The notes below the pieces were generated by a model. That model saw nothing but the letters and a program-made list of their open reading frames with translations. It was not told the DNA's origin and ran no database searches. The position numbers and the translations under genes were made by a program. Source: Candidatus Foliamicus numerosus (GTDB lineage Bacteria; Pseudomonadota; Gammaproteobacteria; Steroidobacterales; Foliamicaceae). From it: DNA of 41,612 bases. The stretch is taken from the NCBI GenBank assembly GCA_028285945.1, contig JAPYNE010000056.1:1-41612 (forward strand), written 5' to 3'. This document shows positions 6,947-14,616 of the stretch, in pieces; the first letter of the stretch is position 1; each line of letters starts with the position of its first letter.

Positions 6947-7056
6947 GCCTCCTCTCTGCCCCCTTCCTCGCGGGAGACGCATGAACCCATCCTTGGGGCT
7001 TGGCGGCGGCTGTCCTGCCGCCGACACTCCCGCGAGGAAGGGGGCAGAGAGGAGGC
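6947..7056. repeat. Long perfect palindrome with constant core, copy A
   Basis: The arms 6947-6976 and 7027-7056 are perfect 30-nt inverted repeats. The 50-nt loop (6977-7026) is the constant core; read on the minus strand it ends AAGGATGGGTTCATGCGT and carries its own smaller hairpin GGCGGC/GCCGCC. The same core, with three differences and in the opposite orientation, is the loop of copy B at 7232-7339, whose arms have a different sequence. As RNA or single-stranded DNA this would form a very stable cruciform or hairpin. Confidence 0.9.
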
Positions 7057-7073
7057 TTGCGTTGGCATTTCCC

Positions 7074-7137
7074 CGGGGCGGCGGCTGTTCTGCGCCGCCG
7101 CAGCCTTGTTTTCGGGCCTCCCTTCCGGGAGACGCAT
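7074..7137. repeat. Degenerate copy of the palindromic repeat core
   Basis: GGCGGCGGCTGTTCTGCGCC (7078-7097) resembles the inner half of the core of copy A, and CCGGGAGACGCATGA (7125-7139) matches its other end, but the middle is replaced. The remaining gap from 7140 to 7231 shows nothing recognisable. Confidence 0.45.
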
Positions 7138-7231
7138 GACTACTTGAAGCCTGGCCTGGAAGGTCAAGAATACGTCCTTGTAGCTTGCTCCGGTGCGAGC
7201 GTCAAGCGATTGGGGGGAAACGCCAGCGCAA

Positions 7232-7339
7232 GCCTCTGTTCCGCCCCTTTCCCGCAGGAGTGTCGGCGGCAGGATAGCCGCCGCCAAGCCCCATGGATGG
7301 GTTTATGCGTCTCCTGCGGGAAAGGGGCGGAACAGAGGC
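7232..7339. repeat. Long perfect palindrome with constant core, copy B
   Basis: The arms 7232-7260 and 7311-7339 are perfect 29-nt inverted repeats around a 50-nt loop (7261-7310). The loop matches the core of copy A at 47 of 50 positions but lies in the other orientation. The arms differ from those of copy A at many positions yet remain fully complementary to each other. The right arm ends 24 bases beyond the stop of the nitrilase-like gene, so it would lie in the 3' region of that transcript and could act as a terminator or stabiliser. Confidence 0.9.
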
Positions 7340-7363
7340 GGAATCGAAGCGCCGCCATTCCGG

Positions 7364-8527
7364 CTACTTCCAGCGGGATTTTTCGGCGAGGTAGGCGCCG
7401 GCGTCGTCCAAGTCCGCAGGCAGGTACTCGGAAAACAGGTTCGGGGCGAATTTCGGCTGGTAGCGGCTGTACACGGGCTCGTAGAGGCGCCAGTGGACAT
7501 CCGGCACGCGGTGCCGGGCGCGGAACGCGGCCATCGGCAGCGTGGCGGCGATGGGCTGCTCGAAGCCGCTGCGGGCCTCGGCCAGCGGCTCGCCGCGCGG
7601 CCCCCAGATGCCCGAACCGCCGCCGCCGGTATCGCCGAAAATGCCGCGGGTGCCCGGCGAATGCGCGTTGTTCACCAGCGCCGTGTAGATGCCGTTGTGC
7701 ATCGCCCCGGAGCGGATGTCGAGTGGGTTGAAGCCGCCGGTGGCGGTGCGCAGCATCAGTTCGCAGCCTTTTAGCGCGTAGGCGCGGATCAGCTCCGGCT
7801 CGCGCTGCACCGCGGTGGTGCAGATATTGCCGAACTTGGTGCGCGTCACCGGGATCACCTCGTCCTCGCCGTACATCTCCACGTAGCGGTCGAGCACGTT
7901 GTAGATGGTGGTGGTCATCAGCTCGATGTTGCGCTTGCCCACCCGGAACACGCCCTTGATGTTGCGCGCCTTCCAGTGCTTCGCCAGCACTTCGCCATCG
8001 TCGCCGACGATGGTGGTGATCGAAAGATTATGGCCGGGCCAGTCCGGATCCTTGACGTAGCTGCCGAACACGATATAGCAGCCGTGTTGGCGCGCCCGCT
8101 TGGCAATCTCCTCGGTTTCCTCGCCGGGAATTTCGATGGCGGCCCGCTGCACATCGTCGCGGGTCCAGGTGAAGCGGAAGCCGGTGATCGGGAACTCGTG
8201 GAAAAACAGGATATCGGAGGGCGGCCCCGAGGATTGCGCCATGTCGATCAAATCCAGCATGTGGTTCAGGTTTCTGCGCTTGCCGGGACCGGGGTTGGCG
8301 GCATCCACCGGCCGCACCACCGACTGGACCACGCACAGGCGGATGTTGTCCTTGGCCAGCGGCACGGTATCGTAGGCTCCGTCGCCGCGCACCGACACTT
8401 CATCGCTTCCGCCCGGCCCGGCGGCTAGGGCCCGCCTTGCCGCGCCGGCCCCGGCGGCCGCCGTTAGTCCGGCCAGGGCCGCGCCCTGAAGCATGCGCCG
8501 GCGGTCGATACCCTTGCTTTCTGCCAT
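7364..8527 (-). CDS. Tat-exported nitrilase/amidase-superfamily protein
   Basis: A 387-residue carbon-nitrogen hydrolase homologue. The N-terminus has a twin-arginine signal (DRRRMLQGAALAGLTAAAGAGAA, residues 8-30), so it should be exported folded. The nitrilase fold follows from about residue 60. The catalytic Glu is E111 (FFHEFPITG) and the Lys is K183 or K186 (LAKHWKARN). Around the nucleophile the sequence is GNICTTAVQREPELIR, with C236; compared with the usual CYDxxFPE spacing there are two extra residues between Cys and Pro-Glu, so the active site may be altered. ATG 8527 sits at the correct distance from the twin-arginine motif. Its substrate is unknown; the Tat signal is unusual for this superfamily. 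Confidence 0.8.
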   Translation of the reverse strand: MAESKGIDRRRMLQGAALAGLTAAAGAGAARRALAAGPGGSDEVSVRGDGAYDTVPLAKDNIRLCVVQSVVRPVDAANPGPGKRRNLNHMLDLIDMAQSSGPPSDILFFHEFPITGFRFTWTRDDVQRAAIEIPGEETEEIAKRARQHGCYIVFGSYVKDPDWPGHNLSITTIVGDDGEVLAKHWKARNIKGVFRVGKRNIELMTTTIYNVLDRYVEMYGEDEVIPVTRTKFGNICTTAVQREPELIRAYALKGCELMLRTATGGFNPLDIRSGAMHNGIYTALVNNAHSPGTRGIFGDTGGGGSGIWGPRGEPLAEARSGFEQPIAATLPMAAFRARHRVPDVHWRLYEPVYSRYQPKFAPNLFSEYLPADLDDAGAYLAEKSRWK

Positions 8528-8595
8528 GGTGACGCCTCCCGGATATTGAAACAGGAGTTGCATTCTACTGTCCGCTGCGGACAATCGGCCATGTG

Positions 8596-8865
8596 ATGGC
8601 AAGCTGGAAAAAAATGCCGCTGTCGTGGGTGATCGGCTCCGCCGCCGCGCTGCTCGCTGGCCTGCTGGCCGGCCCGGTGGCGCTCTACTGGATGGGCGGC
8701 AAGCTGGCTGGCTCCTATGCCGACCCCGGGGGGCTGCTCACGCTGTGGACCAGCATCTACGGCGATGCGGCGCGGCTCGGCGGCGCCGGACTGGCGTTCC
8801 TGCTGGGGCCGCTGGCCATGTTCCAGATCGCCTGGATCGCGCTGGCTGGGCTGAAGAAACGCTAG
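8596..8865 (+). CDS. Small two-helix membrane protein
   Basis: An 89-residue protein with two hydrophobic segments, about residues 11-32 ([22 protein letters not shown]) and 62-83 (LGGAGLAFLLGPLAMFQIAWIAL), and a basic C-terminus LKKR. The start could be GTG 8593 or ATG 8596; the ATG is preferred. It is divergent from the nitrilase-like gene, 68 bases away, and its stop overlaps the stop of the next, opposing gene by four bases. I do not recognise a family. Length and hydrophobicity fit a small inner-membrane protein. Confidence 0.55.
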   Translation: MASWKKMPLSWVIGSAAALLAGLLAGPVALYWMGGKLAGSYADPGGLLTLWTSIYGDAARLGGAGLAFLLGPLAMFQIAWIALAGLKKR

Positions 8866-9149
8866 CCCGGCCAGAAATACGCGGCGACGCCCGCGAGCGA
8901 AAGCCAAAACAAGCATAGCGGCGCCCAGCGCCAAGCGGTTTGGCGCAAATGCCCCCACATGCCTGCCCCGCCCAGCACGGTACACACGCCGAACATCCCG
9001 GTTGCCGCCATGAGCAGCGGCAACTCGGCCTGAAGCCGGGGATATTCGTCCATGATGACCCAAAAGGTCAGGCACACGATCGCAAGGCCGGCGAATATGG
9101 CCAGGCAACTGCCAAGAAAGATTCCGAGAAGAATGCCGAAGGGGCGCAT
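8862..9149 (-). CDS. Small membrane protein of unknown function
   Basis: A 95-residue protein with three predicted membrane helices: about 4-33 (FGILLGIFLGSCLAIFAGLAIVCLTFWVI), 43-64 (LPLLMAATGMFGVCTVLGGAGM) and 73-93 (WRWAPLCLFWLSLAGVAAYFW). The first helix holds two glycines, a motif common in packed helices. It converges with the small gene to its left, their stop codons overlapping, and diverges from prc, whose start is 41 bases away. No family is recognised. Confidence 0.6.
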   Translation of the reverse strand: MRPFGILLGIFLGSCLAIFAGLAIVCLTFWVIMDEYPRLQAELPLLMAATGMFGVCTVLGGAGMWGHLRQTAWRWAPLCLFWLSLAGVAAYFWPG

Positions 9150-9190
9150 GCTGCTGGTATGATCCCGCGCTCGAAAAGAGACCGAACTGC

Positions 9191-11350
9191 ATGCGAATCA
9201 TAACTGCGCCAAGGGCACAAGCAACCGCGGACGGGCTCCCGGCGCCGGGAGCCCGTCGGACCGCGTTGCTCGTGGCCGCGGCGCTGCTGCTTATCGGCGC
9301 GACCGCGGGGCCGTCCCCTGGCGACACCCCCGAGGCGCTGCGAATCACCGACAGCCACCGCGAGACAGTCGCCAGGGTGCTGATCTACGCCGAGCGCGAG
9401 CACTACGAGCAGATGGATGTGGACGACAGCCTGTCGCAGCAAACGCTGGGCAACTTCATCAATCTGCTCGACGGCCAGCGCCTCTATTTTCTCAAGAACC
9501 AGGAGGATTACTTCCTGCGCCGCTACGGCAGCCGCTTAGACGACGCCATGCGCCGCGGCGAGCTGAATCCGGTGTTCGAGATTTACCGCTTGTTCCGCGC
9601 CCGCATGTCCGGCTACTTCGACTTTGCCGAGGCCTACCTCGACAGCGAACCGGCTCTGGAAACGGAGCGCGAGTGGACGCTCGACCGCGAAGACATCCCG
9701 CGCCCCTCAAGCCAGACGCAAATGGACGAGCTATGGCGCGACCGGGTTCGCCACGAGCTGATCAGCCTGATGCTCGACGAGCGCAGCTACGAGGAGGCCG
9801 TCGGGGCGCTGCGCAAGCGTTACGCGCGCCAGCGCAAGTCGCTCTACGCCCAGGATTCCGACGATGTGTTCGCCTATTTCATGAACGCCTTCACGCACGC
9901 CCTCGATCCGCACTCCAACTACTTTTCGCCGCACAACTACGAGGAGTACCGCATCCAGATGAGCCGCGCCTACCACGGCGTGGGCGCGTCGCTGGGCATG
10001 GAGGACGACTACGTGCTGGTGCGGGAAGTTCTGCCCGGAGGGCCGGCCGACAAGGACGGCCGGCTCAGGGCCGGCGACCGGATTACCGGCGTGGACGGAT
10101 CGGCGAGCGGAGACGTGACCGACGTGGTGGGCTGGCGGCTGGAAGACGTGGTGGAGCTCATCCGCGGCAACGCCGGCACGCCGGTGGTTCTGCGCATACT
10201 TCCGGGCGGCGATTCCGCGCGCAGCGAATCCTTCCTGCTTGATCTCACGCGCGGCCGCGTGACCCTCGCCGGCGCCGAGAAGGAATTGCTGGAGGTGGGC
10301 CGGGAGAACGGCCGGCTCAGCGTGGGCGTGATCCGGATTCCCAATTTCTATTTCGACATGGACGGCCGCGATGCGGGGCTTGAGGACTACCCCAGCTCCA
10401 CCCGCGATGTGCGCCGCCTGGTGGAGGAACTCAAGGCCGACGGCGCGCAGGGCCTGGTGCTGGATTTGAGGCGCAACGGGGGCGGGCATCTGCAAGAGGC
10501 CATTTCGCTGGCCGGCCTGTTTGTGGGCAAGGGCCCGGTGGTGCAGATGCGCGACTCCGCGCTGCGCACGCAGATATTGCGAAACCGCCGCCAGACTCCG
10601 GTTTGGGAGGGCCCGCTGGTGGTGCTGGTGGACCGGCTCAGCGCTTCGGCCTCGGAAATCCTAGCCGCCGCCATACAGGACTACGGGCGCGGGGTGGTGG
10701 TGGGCCAGCGCACCTTCGGCAAGGGCACTGTGCAGAACATCTACCGCATACCGCGCCGGCAAGAGGACCTGCCGGGCCGCTTGACGCTCACCATGGGCAA
10801 GTACTACCGCGTGACCGGGGAAAGCACGCAGCATCGCGGAGTGGCGCCGGATATTACGCTGTCGGCCGCCGGCGTTGAGCTTCCGGCGGTGTTTCCCAGC
10901 CAGGTGATCGGTGACGAGGTGGGCGAGAGCGCCAGCGACAACGCGCTCCCTTGGGACACGATCCCGCAAACCAATTACCCGGGCCGGACCGTGGACGGGG
11001 CCACCTTGAGCATGCTGGCGACCAACTATCAGCGCAGGGAATCGGAAGATGCCGAGTGGCGCCAGCTTCTGGACCGGGTCAGGTCCATGCAGGAAATTTC
11101 CGAGCGGAGGTCCGTGCCCATCCATCTCGAACGCCGGCGCTCGGAGGATGAAGCCCGGCGGGCGCAGCGGCTGGCGATGACCAACGAGTGGCTGGAGCAA
11201 AACGGCCTTGCTTCCATCGAAAGCCTGGAGGAGCTGCGGGGCATGGATCTGCCAGACATGGCCCTGGAGCAGGCCTCGGAGGTCGCGGCGGACCTAGTGC
11301 GGCTTCAGGCCGCCTCGTCGCCCGCCACCGCCACCAGTTCACTGAACTGA
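9191..11350 (+). CDS. prc: Tail-specific periplasmic protease Prc
   Basis: A 719-residue C-terminal processing protease. An N-terminal hydrophobic signal (about 24-40) exports it to the periplasm. The N-terminal Prc domain (about 55-270), a PDZ domain (about 260-350, ADKDGRLRAGDRITGVDG) and the S41 protease domain follow. The catalytic serine is S486 in DRLSASASE with the lysine at K511 in GKGTVQ and D497 between them, spaced exactly as in E. coli Prc (S452, D463, K477). A helical C-terminal domain completes it. Prc trims penicillin-binding protein 3, degrades SsrA-tagged periplasmic proteins and controls cell-wall hydrolases. The last 46 bases overlap the opposing DUF1249 gene. Confidence 0.95.
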   Translation: MRIITAPRAQATADGLPAPGARRTALLVAAALLLIGATAGPSPGDTPEALRITDSHRETVARVLIYAEREHYEQMDVDDSLSQQTLGNFINLLDGQRLYFLKNQEDYFLRRYGSRLDDAMRRGELNPVFEIYRLFRARMSGYFDFAEAYLDSEPALETEREWTLDREDIPRPSSQTQMDELWRDRVRHELISLMLDERSYEEAVGALRKRYARQRKSLYAQDSDDVFAYFMNAFTHALDPHSNYFSPHNYEEYRIQMSRAYHGVGASLGMEDDYVLVREVLPGGPADKDGRLRAGDRITGVDGSASGDVTDVVGWRLEDVVELIRGNAGTPVVLRILPGGDSARSESFLLDLTRGRVTLAGAEKELLEVGRENGRLSVGVIRIPNFYFDMDGRDAGLEDYPSSTRDVRRLVEELKADGAQGLVLDLRRNGGGHLQEAISLAGLFVGKGPVVQMRDSALRTQILRNRRQTPVWEGPLVVLVDRLSASASEILAAAIQDYGRGVVVGQRTFGKGTVQNIYRIPRRQEDLPGRLTLTMGKYYRVTGESTQHRGVAPDITLSAAGVELPAVFPSQVIGDEVGESASDNALPWDTIPQTNYPGRTVDGATLSMLATNYQRRESEDAEWRQLLDRVRSMQEISERRSVPIHLERRRSEDEARRAQRLAMTNEWLEQNGLASIESLEELRGMDLPDMALEQASEVAADLVRLQAASSPATATSSLN

Positions 11351-11823
11351 AACGGCGGCCTTGCGGACCGCGGCCGGACAGGCCCGTGGTGGGAATCCGC
11401 CAGAAACTCCAGCCACTTCCCGAGCACGCGGTTGCGCCGCCAGCAGTGGGCGAAGGTTCCGGGTTCGGCATCGCCGTTCCCGTAGCGTTGCGACCAGCGG
11501 GCGACCTCCGCCACGCGGGCGTCCTCGCACAAATGAACGACCAGGTCCGGCTCCGGCCGCGAATGGCCGTCCTCCGGGAACAGATAGGTCATCCGCAGCA
11601 CCGTGGTGAACGCGGACTTGCGCTCCACCTCAAGGTGCAGTTCGCCATTAACGGGGCTGTGCGACACATGCCATCCGGGCTCGCGCAGCGCGTATCCGAA
11701 CAGCCGCCACAGGCCGGCGTAGTTGCTTTCGTACATCTCGATGAGCGCGCCCAAGCCCAGCGGCCGGTTGCCCAGAAGCATTGCCGGGGCGAGTTGCTCG
11801 GAGGCCTGCGCGAGTGGAAGCAT
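11305..11823 (-). CDS. DUF1249 (YqiB-like) protein
   Basis: A 172-residue cytoplasmic protein. The core LIEMYESNYAGLWRLFGYAL and DLVVHLCEDARVAEVARWSQ match the DUF1249/YqiB family, whose function is unknown; the gene is confined largely to gammaproteobacteria and supports that placement. The N-terminal extension MLPLAQASEQLAPAMLLGN precedes the conserved block. Its 3' end overlaps the 3' end of prc by 46 bases on the opposite strand. The 144 bases between its start and the MAPEG gene are a divergent promoter region with no clear motif. Confidence 0.8.
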   Translation of the reverse strand: MLPLAQASEQLAPAMLLGNRPLGLGALIEMYESNYAGLWRLFGYALREPGWHVSHSPVNGELHLEVERKSAFTTVLRMTYLFPEDGHSRPEPDLVVHLCEDARVAEVARWSQRYGNGDAEPGTFAHCWRRNRVLGKWLEFLADSHHGPVRPRSARPPFQFSELVAVAGDEAA

Positions 11824-11967
11824 GGGAAACCGGAATATAGCAGAATCGGAAACAGTTGCGCCGGCGCCGGCGTGGCGGTAATCTGCGGGTCGAGACCCGC
11901 GGCAATGAGGAACGCTGAATGAAAGCGGCGATCAAGGCGGCGGGCCGAGCCGCTTGAGGACGCGCCA

Positions 11968-12348
11968 ATGACCTTCGCACTGTGGAGCCTGTTCATCGCC
12001 ATGTGGTTGCCGCTCATCTGGGCCATCATCGCGAAATGGGGGTTCAGGAACTACGATCATTCAGCGCCCCGCGAATGGCTGGTGCGGCAAGAGGGCTTCA
12101 GGCAGCGCGCCGCATGGGCGCAGAGCAATGCTTGGGAGGCGTTTGCGCAGTTCGCCGCCGCCGTGCTGACCGCGCATTACGTGGGCGCGGATCAAACCTG
12201 GGCAAACAGGCTGGCAGCGGTTTTCGTGGTGGCCCGAATTTTTCACGGGGTGTTCTACTGCATCAACCGGTCCGTGCTCCGGTCGATTGCCTGGGTGCTC
12301 GGCCTTGCGGCTGTAACGGGGCTATTCGTTGCCGCCGCTCTCGCCTGA
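11968..12348 (+). CDS. MAPEG-family membrane protein
   Basis: A 126-residue protein with the four-helix pattern of MAPEG proteins: an N-terminal helix MTFALWSLFIAMWLPLIWAIIAKW, a cytoplasmic loop containing RAAWAQSNAWEAFAQFAAAVLTAH, and the signature FVVARIFHGVFYCINRSVLRS. The AxxNxxExFxxF motif used by MAPEG enzymes to bind glutathione is present around residues 52-60. Bacterial members are usually annotated only by fold; some conjugate glutathione. GAGG upstream of ATG 11968 serves as ribosome-binding site. It converges with orn and overlaps it by 27 bases. Confidence 0.82.
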   Translation: MTFALWSLFIAMWLPLIWAIIAKWGFRNYDHSAPREWLVRQEGFRQRAAWAQSNAWEAFAQFAAAVLTAHYVGADQTWANRLAAVFVVARIFHGVFYCINRSVLRSIAWVLGLAAVTGLFVAAALA

Positions 12349-12888
12349 GCGGAATATCGTGCTGCGATAGTGCCTGAGCTCGTCAATCGAGGCGAGAATG
12401 TCGCTTCTAGCGCGATGGCGGCCCTCCTTTTCGATGCCTTCAAGCACTCTGGGATCCCATAGCCCGGCCAGAATCTTGATGGTGCTCACGTCCAGGTTGC
12501 GGTAATGGAAGAATGCCGCAAGATCGGGCATTGCGCGGGCCAGAAAACGCCGGTCCTGGCAAATGCTGGCGCCGCACATGGGCGAACTCTTGGGCGCGCA
12601 ATGCGCCTTGAGGAACTCCAGGGTCGCGCGCTCCGCCTCCTCGGTGCTCACGCGGCTGGCAAGCACCGCCTCGAACAATCCCGACGCGGTGTGGTGGCGG
12701 GTGTTCCAGCCGTCCATTTCGTACATCACCGAGCGCGGCTGGTGGATCACGATGCTCGGACCCTCGGCGACGGTTTCGAGATTGCCATCGGTCACGACCG
12801 TGGCAATCTCGATGACGTGGTTGCGCAGCGGATCCAGACCGGTCATTTCCAGGTCGATCCATGCCAGTCGTGAATCTTTGTCGCCCAA
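12322..12888 (-). CDS. orn: Oligoribonuclease
   Basis: A 188-residue DEDDh 3'-5' exonuclease that finishes RNA decay by degrading two- to five-nucleotide fragments, including pGpG from cyclic-di-GMP. D12 and E14 (WIDLEMTGLD) form the first acidic motif; later motifs include LDVSTIKIL and HRARSDILASIDEL, the last holding the catalytic His and Asp. No ATG fits: the start is TTG 12888, preceded by a perfect AGGAGG (12899-12894) five bases away, and the resulting length agrees with E. coli Orn (181). It is divergent from rsgA, as in many gammaproteobacteria, with 39 bases between them. Confidence 0.93.
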   Translation of the reverse strand: MGDKDSRLAWIDLEMTGLDPLRNHVIEIATVVTDGNLETVAEGPSIVIHQPRSVMYEMDGWNTRHHTASGLFEAVLASRVSTEEAERATLEFLKAHCAPKSSPMCGASICQDRRFLARAMPDLAAFFHYRNLDVSTIKILAGLWDPRVLEGIEKEGRHRARSDILASIDELRHYRSTIFRSGESGGNE

Positions 12889-12893
12889 AGCAG

Positions 12894-12899
12894 CCTCCT
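12894..12899 (-). promoter_or_regulatory. Ribosome-binding site fixing the TTG start of orn
   Basis: AGGAGG on the minus strand, five bases before TTG 12888. It is the complete Shine-Dalgarno core, which explains how a weak start codon can serve an essential gene and settles the N-terminus. Confidence 0.7.
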
Positions 12900-12927
12900 G
12901 ATCGGTTCGGGCGCGGATTTTAGTCCC

Positions 12928-13836
12928 GTGAGCGCCGAACACAAAAATTCGCCGAGCATCGGGCGCGTGACCGCCTGCTTCGGACGCCGCGGACAGCTCG
13001 AAACCGCCTCGGGGGAACCGCTCGCCTACCTGACCGCCAGCCGCCGCCACAAGCCGGTATGCGGCGACCGGGTGCGGTTCGAGCTGCGCGGCGACGACTC
13101 GCCGGCGCTGCTGAACGACGTGCTCCCGCGCGACAGCGAACTGGCGCGGGCGGGCGCGAACTGGCGCACCGAGGTGATCGCCGCCAATTTTTCGCTGCTG
13201 GCCGTGGTGGTGGCCACCGAGCCGCTGCCCGATTACGAGCTGGCGGACCGGCTGATATGCGCCGCCGCCCGGGCCGGCGCCGAGGCTTTGCTGGTGTGGA
13301 ACAAGATCGACCTGGGCCGAAAGCTTCCGGCGCGGCTGCGCGAATACGAGCGCGCGGGATTCGAGGTTCTGCCCGCAAGCGCCCTTGCCGGCTCGGGCAT
13401 GCGGCATCTGGCGCGGCGCTTGAAAGAGCACGTCACCGTGTTCGCAGGCCAATCAGGCAGCGGAAAATCCACGTTGGTCAACCACCTTCTGCGCCGCAAG
13501 GTGGCGGCGGCCGGCCATCTCTCGGCCGGCGCGAAGCAAGGCCGGCACACCACAGCTTCCGCGGCGATGCACACGCTGCCGAACGGCGCGCGCGTGATGG
13601 ATCTGCCCGGCGTGCGCTCGCTGATGCCGGTATTGGACAGCCACGCCGACATCCTGGCGGGCTATCCGGAATTCTCCCCTTACGCGGCCGAATGCCGGTT
13701 CGCCAACTGCCGGCACCGCAACGAGCCGGACTGCATGGTGCGGGCGGCGGTCGAGGCGGAGAAAATTCCCGCCGGGCGCTATGCGGGCTATCTGGCCCTG
13801 CTGCGCGAATTCGAGCGGAAGCCTTCGCTCGCTTAG
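12928..13836 (+). CDS. rsgA: Small ribosomal subunit biogenesis GTPase RsgA
   Basis: A 302-residue circularly permuted GTPase that helps mature the 30S subunit and proofread the decoding centre. An N-terminal OB domain (about 10-70) precedes the GTPase motifs in permuted order: G4 NKID at 125-128, G1 GQSGSGKS at 174-181, G3 DLPG at 225-228. The C-terminal zinc site is C256, C261, H263 and C269. GTG 12928 is the start; E. coli RsgA is longer (350) because of its extended N-terminus. Downstream, 13837-14007 contains no supported gene. Confidence 0.94.
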   Translation: MSAEHKNSPSIGRVTACFGRRGQLETASGEPLAYLTASRRHKPVCGDRVRFELRGDDSPALLNDVLPRDSELARAGANWRTEVIAANFSLLAVVVATEPLPDYELADRLICAAARAGAEALLVWNKIDLGRKLPARLREYERAGFEVLPASALAGSGMRHLARRLKEHVTVFAGQSGSGKSTLVNHLLRRKVAAAGHLSAGAKQGRHTTASAAMHTLPNGARVMDLPGVRSLMPVLDSHADILAGYPEFSPYAAECRFANCRHRNEPDCMVRAAVEAEKIPAGRYAGYLALLREFERKPSLA

Positions 13837-14007
13837 CCGGGGCGGGGACGCTCCGCCAGATCGTCGAGTTGGCGGCCCGCCGCCGCGCCGTAACGCATCA
13901 TGCGCTTTCCGGGTTCGGTGGCGCAGGCGATCAAGCGCTCGGAGGAAGGCGGCGCGGAGCGAGTCACGCCTCGGAAACGCGCCGGTCGTCAGACCAAGCC
14001 AGGCAAG

Positions 14008-14616
14008 CTATTCAATCCGCCGGCGCTGCGCGAGCGCGGACGACAGCGTTCCTGAGTCCACGTAGCTCAATTCGCCGCCAAGCGGCACCCCCTGCGCAAT
14101 CCGTGTGGCCCTGATGCCCGCCCGCCGGGCCATCTGCGCCAAGTAGGCAGCGGTGGCTTCGCCTTCCACCGTGGCGCTGGTGGCCAGTATCAGTTCCGTC
14201 ACCACCTTGTCCTCAAGGCGCCGCTCAAGGCGGTCCAGGCCCAGTTCCTCGGGGCCGATCCCGTCCAACGGCGAGAGGCGCCCGGAGAGCACGAAGAACA
14301 GGCCGCGGTAGGCGCCGGAGGACTCCACCGCAGCCAGATCGGAAGGCGTTTCCACCACGCACAACTGGGCGGGATCGCGGCCCGCGGACCGGCAAATAAG
14401 GCATAACTCGCCGTCGGCCAGCATCCCGCAGCGCGAACAGGTGCGCACTGCGTCCAAGGCCTCGCGGAGGCTTCGCGACAGGCGGCGGGCGCCGTCAGGC
14501 TGGCGCGTGAACAGGTGCAGGACCATGCGTTCCGCCGACCGCGGCCCCACGCCGGGAAGGAACTTCAACGCCTCCAGAAGTTCCGTCAGGCGCGGAGGAA
14601 AGACGTTCGCCGTCAC
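14008..14616 (-). CDS. recR: Recombination mediator RecR
   Basis: A 202-residue protein of the RecFOR pathway, which loads RecA at gaps. A helix-hairpin-helix motif is at about 12-36 (KFLPGVGPRSAERM), the zinc finger uses C60, C63, C72 and C75, and a TOPRIM domain follows (LCVVETPSDLAAVE to about 176). The family's C-terminal GGELSYVDSGTLSSAL is intact. The start is GTG 14616, which overlaps the dnaX stop as GTGA, so translation is coupled. In most proteobacteria ybaB lies between dnaX and recR; here it is missing from the junction. Confidence 0.95.
   Translation of the reverse strand: MTANVFPPRLTELLEALKFLPGVGPRSAERMVLHLFTRQPDGARRLSRSLREALDAVRTCSRCGMLADGELCLICRSAGRDPAQLCVVETPSDLAAVESSGAYRGLFFVLSGRLSPLDGIGPEELGLDRLERRLEDKVVTELILATSATVEGEATAAYLAQMARRAGIRATRIAQGVPLGGELSYVDSGTLSSALAQRRRIE

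Noticed and set aside
6371-7027. Minus-strand frames through the exported-protein gene and palindromes
   Set aside because: They read through the perfect palindromes and contain no domain; the inverted repeats themselves create the open frames.
11919-11957. 12-codon leader peptide ahead of the MAPEG gene
   Set aside because: The alanine-rich frame is short, GC-driven and has no attenuator-like hairpins after it.
13900-14055. 51-codon open frame between rsgA and recR
   Set aside because: It is arginine-rich, overlaps the recR end, lacks a ribosome-binding site and resembles no family I know.
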